Below, one piece after another: positions 8,058 to 15,648 of a DNA stretch of 16,986 nt. A program made the position numbers and the translations under genes. Under the pieces are notes generated by a model. It did no database searches and was not told the DNA's origin. It saw nothing but the letters and a program-made list of their open reading frames with translations. Origin of the DNA: Clostridiales bacterium UBA7001. GTDB lineage: Bacteria > Bacillota > Clostridia > TANB77 > CAG-508. The DNA lies in the NCBI GenBank assembly GCA_002449785.1, contig DJXP01000053.1:1-16986 (forward strand). The letters are read 5' to 3'. Each line of letters begins with the position of its first letter. Position 1 is the stretch's first letter.

Positions 8058-9363
8058 ATGAAAGTAGGATTTATATCTTTGCGGATGTACAAAAAATTTA
8101 GTAGATACAGAAATGTGTATAGGCTTATTTAAGAAAGAAAAATTTGAAATTGTAAATAATCCAAAAGATGCAGAAATAATAATTATAAATACATGTGGTT
8201 TTATAGAACCTGCCAAACAAGAAGCAATTGATTGCATTTTAGAAATGGTTAAGTATAGAAAAAGTGGTAAATGTAAGTATTTAATTGTAATAGGATGTTT
8301 AGTTCAAAGATATAAAAAAGAATTAGAAAAATCGATTCCAGAAGTGGATATGTTTTTGAGTATAGATGAATATCCTAAGATGTGGGAAAGGATTTCTAAT
8401 TTATTAAATAAAAGAACTTCATCAAAAAATACTTTAGAATATATGGATAGAATTATTTCTACAGGATATGGTACTGCATATTTGAAAATTGCAGAAGGAT
8501 GTAGTAATAACTGTACTTATTGTGCGATTCCTTATATAAGAGGACCATATGTGAGTAGAAAAATGGAAGATATAATAGAAGAAGCTAAAAAAATTGCTAA
8601 ATCTGGTATAAAAGAATTAATTGTAATTGCTCAAGACACTACAAAATATGGAATAGATTTATATAATAAACCAATGCTTCCTAAGTTATTAGATAAGCTT
8701 TGTGAAATAGATGGATTTGAATGGATTAGATTTTTGTACTCATATCCTGAAAGTATTACAGATGAACTAATTGAGGTTGTTAAAAATAATGATAAAATTT
8801 GCAATTATTTTGATATACCTATCCAGCATTATTCAGATAGAATTTTGAAAATGATGAATAGAAAAAGTGATGGAAAATCTGTAGAAAATACAATAAATAA
8901 AATTAGAAAAAATATTCCAGATGTTGTTTTAAGAACATCTTTAATTGTAGGTTTTCCTGATGAAACTGAAGAAGATTTCTTTGAATTATATGAATTTGTA
9001 AATAGAGCTAAATTTGAAAAATTAGGTGTATTTAAATATTCAAAAGAAGATGGAACTCCGGCTTCTAAAATCAAAAATCAAGTGCATTACAAAACCAAGG
9101 AATCAAGGCTTAATAAAATAATGGCTTTAGAAAAACAAATTTCAAAAATTAAATTAGAGGAAAAAATAGGAAATACATATAAAGCTATAGTAGATGGTAT
9201 TACTGAAGATGGAAAATTTATATGTGCCAGATCATATATGGATATTCCAAATGAAGATGGTACAATTTTTATTAAAAACAATGGTGAAGTAAAGCAAGGA
9301 GATTTTTTAAATTGCAGAATTACTGGAGTTATGGATTATGATTTAATTGCTGATATTATCTAG
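8058..9363 (+). CDS. rimO: Ribosomal protein S12 methylthiotransferase RimO, needs a +1 shift at 8082
   Basis: RimO is a radical-SAM enzyme that methylthiolates a conserved aspartate of ribosomal protein S12. The start at 8058 has AAGGTG six bases upstream and encodes MKVGFISL. The zero frame then reads CGG and soon stops. Skipping C8082 continues as GCTKNLVDTEM and gives a full 434-residue protein. Corrected numbering shows UPF0004 cluster cysteines C10, C46 and C80, the radical-SAM motif C148, C152, C155 (EGCSNNCTYC), RGPYVSR, and a C-terminal TRAM domain. The first downstream ATG in the open frame (8113) has a weak ribosome site and would lose C10, one ligand of a 4Fe-4S cluster, so that shorter product should be inactive. 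Pseudogene, sequence error and recoding are all possible. Confidence 0.92.
8076..8084 (+). other. Presumed +1 shift site TCT TTG CGG in rimO
   Basis: Codons 7 to 9 of the zero frame are TCT, TTG, CGG. Omitting C8082 gives TTG GGA TGT, which is Leu-Gly-Cys, the invariant start of the RimO N-terminal domain. The inserted base is not in a homopolymer. The site shares TCT-NNN-CGG with the site at 2974-2982. Confidence 0.6.
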
Positions 9364-9435
9364 TTTAAGTAATAAGAAGGTTTATAGGTTAATCCAAATA
9401 TAAAAACCTAAATATAAATACACAGGTAGGAATAT

Positions 9436-10752
9436 ATGCTAAAAAAACTATTTAAAATAATAGTTCTAATATTAATGTTAATTGGAATTTTTTATGGAGT
9501 TTCTATTACGATAAATAAAAGAGTGCCTGGAATAAAACAAAAAGAAGCAGAAAGCAATGTTATTAATATGGTGCAAACACGAACTGCTGAGCTTTCTGAC
9601 TATTATACATATGGTAAAGCTTTTAATATTAAAGGAAAAGTAAAAAATATAAGTAAAGATAATTTTGAGAGTGCGAGATTAGTTATTACAGATGGATTAG
9701 ATTATGAAAAAAATTATAATTTAGAGTGTGGATTTGAAGAAAATGATTTAGCATTTTATTCTAGTAATGAAATCAATTCAGGAATTGTCATAGATGAACT
9801 TGAAAATAAAGAATACTATGTTTGTTTAAGGTTGAAACTTAATAATAGTGTAAATCCTAAGTATTATTCTTTTTCAAATAATTCTGAATATAAAGAATTA
9901 GATTATTATACAGTGAGTCAAAATGGAGAAAATAGAATAGCTAAAATTTCTTTTCAGGAAAAAAATTTAAATAATATAAGATGTAATTTGCTAACAATCA
10001 GGCTCGAAAAAGCAGAATTACCTGAAGATGTTTATGATATTGTTATTGATGCTGGAAACGGTGGAAAAGATCCTGGAGAAGTATCAGGAGCTACGAATGA
10101 GGCAGATATTAATTTAGAATACTCTAAACTTTTAAAGGAGTCTTTAGAGAATAATGGTTATAAAGTTAAATTAACTAGAGATGATAATAATACAGATACA
10201 TATACTTATAATAATATGTATGATGAAAACGGTAGGATAAGTATAGCATGTAAAGCAAAAGCAAAACTTATGATTTCATTTCAAGTAAATAATGGTGCAA
10301 AAAATTTAAGTGGTTTAGAAATATATGCTCCATGCAAATGTAATATGAATTTTGCGGTTAAAATGGCACAGAAAATTAAGGAATATACTAATATTCAGTA
10401 TTCTAATAATAGTGCATTTAAATATCAAGAAGGAGTTTATATAAAAAACTATACATCTAAAGAAATTAGGGAAGCAGAAGCGGCTGCTAAAAGAAAAGGA
10501 TATGAGCCTTATAACATAACAGAACAGACACCATATTATTATACAATAAGAGAAGTAGGAGGATTAGCTACAAATGCTTATGTAGATGGTAGAAATAAAG
10601 ATTATTCTAAAAATGAGTATTACAAATCAAATCAAGGATTAGAATGCTATCAAATAGAGCTCGGATATATAAAAACAGATTTAGATATTATTAAAGGTGA
10701 AAAAGAAGGATATATTAGAGGAATTACAGAAGCAATTATAAACAATTATTAA
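9436..10752 (+). CDS. Membrane-anchored amidase_3-like protein lacking zinc histidines
   Basis: The 438-residue protein has an N-terminal membrane segment near residues 6-27 with lysines before it, so the rest probably lies outside the membrane. Residues about 80-190 form an unrecognised domain, perhaps beta-rich. From about 200 the fold is N-acetylmuramoyl-L-alanine amidase type 3 (VIDAGxGGKDPG, EADINLEYSKLL, YKVKLTRDD, KAKLMISF, IELGYI). Active members cleave the bond between muramic acid and L-alanine with a zinc held by two His and a Glu. Here the first His is Asn (N208 in DAGNGG) and the second is Gln (Q283 in ISFQVNN), while E222 and E408 remain. It is therefore probably a non-catalytic wall-binding or regulatory protein. 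It follows rimO and precedes the AAA+ gene by 36 bases. An AGGA site precedes the ATG. Confidence 0.85.
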   Translation: MLKKLFKIIVLILMLIGIFYGVSITINKRVPGIKQKEAESNVINMVQTRTAELSDYYTYGKAFNIKGKVKNISKDNFESARLVITDGLDYEKNYNLECGFEENDLAFYSSNEINSGIVIDELENKEYYVCLRLKLNNSVNPKYYSFSNNSEYKELDYYTVSQNGENRIAKISFQEKNLNNIRCNLLTIRLEKAELPEDVYDIVIDAGNGGKDPGEVSGATNEADINLEYSKLLKESLENNGYKVKLTRDDNNTDTYTYNNMYDENGRISIACKAKAKLMISFQVNNGAKNLSGLEIYAPCKCNMNFAVKMAQKIKEYTNIQYSNNSAFKYQEGVYIKNYTSKEIREAEAAAKRKGYEPYNITEQTPYYYTIREVGGLATNAYVDGRNKDYSKNEYYKSNQGLECYQIELGYIKTDLDIIKGEKEGYIRGITEAIINNY

Positions 10753-10788
10753 TGTGAGATAACATATAAACTAAGGGAGAAATAAAAA

Positions 10789-13700
10789 ATGGATGAACAA
10801 ATGGAAAATTTTGTAAAGTTTATAAAAGAAAGCTTTAGTATAGAAGACATAAAAGTGGCTAAATTCATATATGATCTTAACTTGCTCTCTTATAGTATGA
10901 TTACTGAGAAAGTAAGAGAAGGAGATAAAATAGTTGATAAACCTACTAATATAATAGAATTATCATATTTAAAATTATGTGATAAAAAATTTGAAAGTGC
11001 AAAAGATTTGTTAGAAAGGATGTATTTATTTTATATTGGATTTTCGCTTAAAGAATATAAAAGTATATTAAGATTAAACTTAAATAATTTAGAAAGAGAA
11101 TTTAAATATAAATGTTCATATTGTAATATTGAAAATGAAACATGTCCATTTAAACTTGTTGGATATATTAAAAAATGTATAGATGATAACCATTTTGATG
11201 CAAAAAAAGTGTTTAATTTATTAGTGTCTAATAATAAAAAGTATAAAGATGAAGTCGAAACTATTAAATATATAAGCGAAAAAATTGATTCTATTACAAA
11301 TAATATTAATGATATTTTTGCTGCAGAAATGCTACTTAATTCAGATTCTGTATATATTGAAAAAGAAGAAAATGAGAAAATATATTACAGATGTATAGAT
11401 TTTAATTATATTAATAATAACTCTTTTTATAATAATCTAAATGATTACTATAAGAAAAAAAATGGAAAAAAAGATGAAATGTATTTATCTGAATTTAAAA
11501 TTGAAGAATTAAATTCTTATATTTTTGATAAATCTCCAATACAGATTGCCGTATTAATTAAACATTTGTGTGATAGCTATACTATTGACTATGAGAAAGT
11601 AATTAGTTATATTTCAACAAAAAGAAACTTTAAAGACATTAATTTTAATGATATTTATTATAAGCAATATGTTCATAGTATCGATGAATTGGAATGCTTA
11701 GAAAGTGAAAAAGCAGAAATTACTACTATACTTACATATATTAGAAATTATTACTTTAATGAAAATTTGCCATATATACATTTTAATATTGGTTTATTTA
11801 CAAAAAATAATGTTATATCTGATAAAATAGTAACAGTTATAAATAGATTTGCAAGGACTTTTAATTATATTGGGAATAAAGGTACAATATTAGTAGACAC
11901 AGAGATGTTAGTTAAAAGAACTAAAGATTCTACTGATATGATAATGCAAATGGATAAAATATATAATGAAAATGATGTTGTTATTTTTAATAATTTATCT
12001 AAAATTAAAAATTTAAATGAATTTAGAGTTGATGCATTTTATACTTCTTTTGAAAAGTTTAATGAACGAAATAGAAGATCAATTACATTTTTTATAGAAT
12101 CTGAAGATGTTTTTAAAGAATTAACTCAAAAACACCCTGAAATTTATAATGCTTTAGTAAATAAGAAGATAAAAATAGAAGAATTTCCTATTGAAAAGAT
12201 AAAAGCAAAACTTTTAGAAAGATTAGAGAGTATTCTGAAAATTGATAAAGAGTTTGAAAATAGTATTGAAGAATATATAAAAAATACATATAAGTCTAGT
12301 TTAATGGATGAATATACATATATAGATTATTTATATAAACTTATTGTGTTTAATAAATACAAAATACTTAATTCAAGTGATGAATTTGGAAAAGATGATA
12401 TACCAGAAGGAGAAAATTTGCGAGAGGTTGAAGAAATATTAAATGATATTAATTCATTAGTTGGACTTGCAGATGTTAAAGAAAATATAAGAGAATTTAT
12501 AAAATATATCGATTATACAAAAAAAATTGATACGGAAGGCTTTGCAAATTTAAATATGATATTTAAAGGGAATTCTGGTACAGGAAAAACTACAGTTGCA
12601 AGGCTAGTTGCAGAGCTATTCTATAAATTAGGGTTTATTAGAGAAAATAAAATTATTGAAGTAACAAGCAAAGACTTAATAGGTTCACATTTAGGAGAAA
12701 CTGCCCCTAAAACACAAAGTGTAATAGATACAGCTTTAGATGGAGTGTTATTAATAGATGAAGCATATACTATAATGGCTAGTAAAGGTGGAACATCTTC
12801 AAATTATGCGTCTGAGTGTATGGCTACTATTTCAAAAGCTATGGAAATATATAAAGATAGGCTTGTAATAATATTTGCTGGATATACAAAGGAAATGAAT
12901 GATTTTATAAATAACAATCAAGGATTAATGTCAAGAATAGGATATGAAATAGAATTTCCAGATTTTACAAAAGAAGAACTTATTCAAATATTTAAAGATG
13001 AAGTTAATGGAAATGAATTCCAAATTGAAGATGGTGTATTAGATAAAATTGAAAGAATAATTGTAAAAAACAAAATAGGTAGAAATTTTGGAAATGCTAG
13101 ATTTGTAAAGAATTTGTTTGATAAATTAGTATTAGTTCATTCTGCAAATTATGAAGATGAAAAATTACTAAAAACAATAACTAAAAGAGATATTGAAATT
13201 TTGGAAGAGACTAAGAAAGATAAAACAAGAACGATTGATGATATTTTAAAAGATTTAAATTCTTTAATTGGAATTCAAAAAGTTAAAGATAGAATAAATG
13301 GATTTGTTTCTGTAATAGAACTAAATAAGAAATTAGAAAGAACGCCAGATTTTAATATGCATATGATTTTTAAAGGAAATGCAGGAACTGGAAAAACTAC
13401 TGTTGCTAGGCTTTTAGCAGAAGTTTATTATAATTTGGGTTATGTTAAAAGAAATAAATTAGTAGAAGTACAGTCTCAAGATCTAATTGGAGAATTCTTA
13501 GGACAGACAGGGCCAAAAACTCAAGCAGTTATCGAATCTGCATTAGATGGAGTCTTATTTATTGATGAAGCATATAGTATTATGGAACATGGAGGACAAA
13601 ATGCTAGTTATTCAGCCGAATGTGTAGCAACACTTCTAAAAGCTATGGAAGATTATCAGGGAAGACTTATTATAATTTTTGCAGGTTATACTGAAGAGAT

Positions 13701-14052
13701 GAAACGCTTTAGAGATTTAAATCCAGGACTTAAATCTAGAATTGGATATGAAATAGATTTTGATGATTATAGTTTAGAAGAATTAATGCAAATATTTGAT
13801 AAAAAAGCTCAGGAAAAAGGATTTAAAACAGATAATAAAGCAAGAGAAAAAGTAGAAGAGATAATGAGAAAAGCAATGAATGTTGAAAACTTCGGAAATG
13901 GACGCTTTGTAGAAAACACTCTTCAAAAAATAATAATCGAACATGCTATAAATACAAGAAATATTATGGATACAGAAAGGTTACTAACATTTACTGAAGA
14001 AGATATATCTGAGATAAAAGCAGAAGAATCAAGAAAAAGAATAGGATTCTAA
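10789..14052 (+). CDS. Large AAA+ ATPase of the CbxX/CfqX (SpoVK-like) type
   Basis: The 1087-residue protein carries two intact tandem AAA domains of the CbxX/SpoVK class. Domain 1 has Walker A GNSGTGKT at 594-601 and Walker B LLIDEA ending at 659. Domain 2 has GNAGTGKT at 863-870 and Walker B LFIDEA ending at 928. Both end with an arginine in GLMSRIGYEI or GLKSRIGYEI, a likely arginine finger. The domains are clearly related by duplication. Residues about 330-480 look like a third, degenerate AAA domain (GLFTKNN at 335-341, DVVIFNN at 396-402, SITFFIES at 431-438) without a P-loop Lys-Thr. The first 300 residues are unrecognised and include C109, C112, C119 and C130, a possible metal site. 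Relatives act as hexameric remodelling ATPases; the client here is unknown. A GGGAG site lies eight bases before the ATG. Confidence 0.9.
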   Translation: MDEQMENFVKFIKESFSIEDIKVAKFIYDLNLLSYSMITEKVREGDKIVDKPTNIIELSYLKLCDKKFESAKDLLERMYLFYIGFSLKEYKSILRLNLNNLEREFKYKCSYCNIENETCPFKLVGYIKKCIDDNHFDAKKVFNLLVSNNKKYKDEVETIKYISEKIDSITNNINDIFAAEMLLNSDSVYIEKEENEKIYYRCIDFNYINNNSFYNNLNDYYKKKNGKKDEMYLSEFKIEELNSYIFDKSPIQIAVLIKHLCDSYTIDYEKVISYISTKRNFKDINFNDIYYKQYVHSIDELECLESEKAEITTILTYIRNYYFNENLPYIHFNIGLFTKNNVISDKIVTVINRFARTFNYIGNKGTILVDTEMLVKRTKDSTDMIMQMDKIYNENDVVIFNNLSKIKNLNEFRVDAFYTSFEKFNERNRRSITFFIESEDVFKELTQKHPEIYNALVNKKIKIEEFPIEKIKAKLLERLESILKIDKEFENSIEEYIKNTYKSSLMDEYTYIDYLYKLIVFNKYKILNSSDEFGKDDIPEGENLREVEEILNDINSLVGLADVKENIREFIKYIDYTKKIDTEGFANLNMIFKGNSGTGKTTVARLVAELFYKLGFIRENKIIEVTSKDLIGSHLGETAPKTQSVIDTALDGVLLIDEAYTIMASKGGTSSNYASECMATISKAMEIYKDRLVIIFAGYTKEMNDFINNNQGLMSRIGYEIEFPDFTKEELIQIFKDEVNGNEFQIEDGVLDKIERIIVKNKIGRNFGNARFVKNLFDKLVLVHSANYEDEKLLKTITKRDIEILEETKKDKTRTIDDILKDLNSLIGIQKVKDRINGFVSVIELNKKLERTPDFNMHMIFKGNAGTGKTTVARLLAEVYYNLGYVKRNKLVEVQSQDLIGEFLGQTGPKTQAVIESALDGVLFIDEAYSIMEHGGQNASYSAECVATLLKAMEDYQGRLIIIFAGYTEEMKRFRDLNPGLKSRIGYEIDFDDYSLEELMQIFDKKAQEKGFKTDNKAREKVEEIMRKAMNVENFGNGRFVENTLQKIIIEHAINTRNIMDTERLLTFTEEDISEIKAEESRKRIGF

Positions 14053-14103
14053 GTGTCCATTTAGGGACGTTTCTTAAGGGACATAAATGTCCTTTTGGGG
14101 ACA
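14053..14103. repeat. REP-like palindromic repeat
   Basis: Starting at the AAA+ stop codon is a run of short complementary blocks, TGTCC, AGGGACGTTTCTTA, GGGACAT, ATGTCC and GGGGACA. GGACAT/ATGTCC (14079-14092) forms a perfect small palindrome, and outer TGTCC (14054-14058) pairs with GGACA (14099-14103). It is much richer in G and C than its surroundings. It resembles repeats that, from memory, occur in clostridial genomes near REP-associated tyrosine transposases; no transposase is in this window. A related core lies at 16971-16984. It may also serve as an end-of-transcript hairpin. Confidence 0.65.
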
Positions 14104-14144
14104 GAGCTTATATAAAAACATATTTATAAATTAAGGAGAAATTG

Positions 14145-14945
14145 ATGTATAAAGCCGTATTTTTAGATCTAGATGGTACGCTTTTAGATAATGAAAAAAG
14201 GATTTCTGAAGAAAACATTAATGCCATTGAAAAAGCAAAGGATAAAGGAGTTTTTGTTTGTATTTGTTCAGGAAGACAAATTGACATTACAAGAAAGTTT
14301 AAAGAAATTGCTCATGCAAGCCAATATATGATTTGCTCTAATGGAGCCATTATTTATGATGATGATTCTCACGAAGAGTTATTCTCAGCGAACATTGATA
14401 AAGCATTTTGCAAAGAGGTGTATGAATATGTTGAAAGTAATAGTTTGGTTGCAAGATTCGATACTAAGTATGGTAGATATGTTAATAATGACTCACTAAA
14501 TGTTTCAACAGAAATAGTAATAACAGAAGGAATAGATAATTTTTTAGAGCACAATAATGTAATTCAACTATCAGTAGTTGGGCATTCTTTTGATGAAATT
14601 GATAAAGCAATAGTTGACTTAAAAATTGAAAATAGTTATTCTAATAGAGTAGTGAATAGATATTCTGAAAAATATCCAATTAATTATTGGTGTTTAAATA
14701 TTATAAATAAAAGTGCTTCAAAAGGAAATGCTATAACAGGTTTATGTAAGTATTTGAAAATTGATACAAAAGATGTAATAGCTATTGGTGATGATATGAA
14801 TGATAGTTCAATGATAGATATAGCAGGACTTGGTGTAGCAATGGGAAATGCTTCTGAAGAAGTAAAGAAAGTTGCAAATGAAGTAACAAAAACAAACATT
14901 GAAAATGGAGTTGCCCATATTATTAATAAATATATATTAAATTAG
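14145..14945 (+). CDS. Cof-type HAD-IIB phosphatase
   Basis: This 266-residue protein is a HAD-superfamily hydrolase of the Cof (IIB) subfamily, which removes phosphate from small molecules such as sugar phosphates or nucleotides; the substrate is not evident. Motif I is DLDGTLLD with nucleophile D8 and acid D10, motif II is CSGRQ, the conserved lysine is in SASKGNAI, and motif IV is AIGDDMNDSSMI. The cap domain lies between motifs II and III. The ATG at 14145 is chosen because AAGGAG (14133-14138) is six bases upstream; the TTG three bases earlier is too close. It is co-transcribed with upp, whose ribosome site overlaps the stop codon. Cof proteins are common and varied, so the pairing with a nucleobase salvage gene is only suggestive. 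Confidence 0.92.
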   Translation: MYKAVFLDLDGTLLDNEKRISEENINAIEKAKDKGVFVCICSGRQIDITRKFKEIAHASQYMICSNGAIIYDDDSHEELFSANIDKAFCKEVYEYVESNSLVARFDTKYGRYVNNDSLNVSTEIVITEGIDNFLEHNNVIQLSVVGHSFDEIDKAIVDLKIENSYSNRVVNRYSEKYPINYWCLNIINKSASKGNAITGLCKYLKIDTKDVIAIGDDMNDSSMIDIAGLGVAMGNASEEVKKVANEVTKTNIENGVAHIINKYILN

Positions 14946-14955
14946 GAGGTATTTT

Positions 14956-15582
14956 ATGGAAGTTACAAAACTTAATCATCCACTTGTAGAACACAAATTA
15001 ACTATTCTAAGAAACAAAAAAACAGGAACAAAAGAATTTAGAGAAATTATAGGAGAACTTTCAATGATGCTTTGCTATGAAGCAATGAAAGATGCAAAAG
15101 TTGAAGATTATGAAATTGAAACACCAATAACAAAGATGACAGGAAAAAAACTTAATGAAGATAATTATGCATTTATTCCAATTTTAAGAGCTGGTACAGG
15201 AATGTTAGATGGGTTAATAAAAGTTATGCCAAATGCTAAGATTGGTCATATTGGAATGTATAGAGACGAAGAAACTTTAAAACCTGTAAGATATTTTTTT
15301 AAAACACCTAAAGATTTAGATAAAAGGGAAGTAATAGTTTTAGATCCAATGCTTGCAACAGGCGGTTCAGGATGTGATGCAATAGCAAGTCTAAAAGCTA
15401 GTGGTGCAAAAAAGCTTAAGTTTTTATGTATTATTGCAGCTCCTGAAGGTATTAAGAAAATGCAAGAAGAACATCCAGATGTACAAATATATACCGCAGC
15501 AATTGATGAAAAGTTAAATGATATAGGATACATAGTTCCAGGTTTAGGAGATGCAGGAGATAGAATATTTGGAACAAAATAG
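14956..15582 (+). CDS. upp: Uracil phosphoribosyltransferase
   Basis: Upp salvages uracil, joining it to PRPP to give UMP in the cytoplasm. The 208-residue protein has the family's usual length. Key motifs are ILRAGTGMLDG at 76-86, the PRPP-binding loop VLDPMLATGGSG at 128-139 and the uracil-binding C-terminus GYIVPGLGDAGDR at 191-203. A consensus AGGAGGT overlapping the preceding stop, five bases before the ATG, predicts strong translation. I see no separate promoter, attenuator or PyrR-binding leader here, so expression probably depends on the upstream HAD gene's transcript. A terminator follows. Confidence 0.96.
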   Translation: MEVTKLNHPLVEHKLTILRNKKTGTKEFREIIGELSMMLCYEAMKDAKVEDYEIETPITKMTGKKLNEDNYAFIPILRAGTGMLDGLIKVMPNAKIGHIGMYRDEETLKPVRYFFKTPKDLDKREVIVLDPMLATGGSGCDAIASLKASGAKKLKFLCIIAAPEGIKKMQEEHPDVQIYTAAIDEKLNDIGYIVPGLGDAGDRIFGTK

Positions 15583-15608
15583 CTAATATTAGATATAATT
15601 TATAATAA

Positions 15609-15647
15609 CAAAACTCTAATCACAATATTATGATTAGAGTTTTGTAT
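15609..15647. terminator. Bidirectional terminator between upp and the toxin gene
   Basis: CAAAACTCTAATCA (15609-15622) pairs perfectly with TGATTAGAGTTTTG (15631-15644) around an eight-base loop. T-rich sequence lies on the 3' side for both directions, so it can end the rightward upp transcript and the leftward toxin transcript. Confidence 0.85.
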
Positions 15648-15648
15648 T

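Noticed and set aside
8010..8237. Minus-strand open frame across the rimO start
   Set aside because: It covers the rimO promoter and N-terminus and has no ribosome site; it is a shadow.
9376..9415. Terminator between rimO and the amidase-like gene
   Set aside because: AGGTTTATA and TATAAAAACCT pair only with bulges and no T-tract follows; too weak to call.
10051..10300. Loss of the amidase histidines caused by a local frameshift
   Set aside because: Residues on both sides of N208 and Q283 are conserved in the same frame, so these are substitutions.
15246..15533. Minus-strand open frame inside upp (similar ones at 8829-9074, 9087-9281, 14369-14554 and 14684-14899)
   Set aside because: All lie antisense to well-conserved genes and lack start signals.
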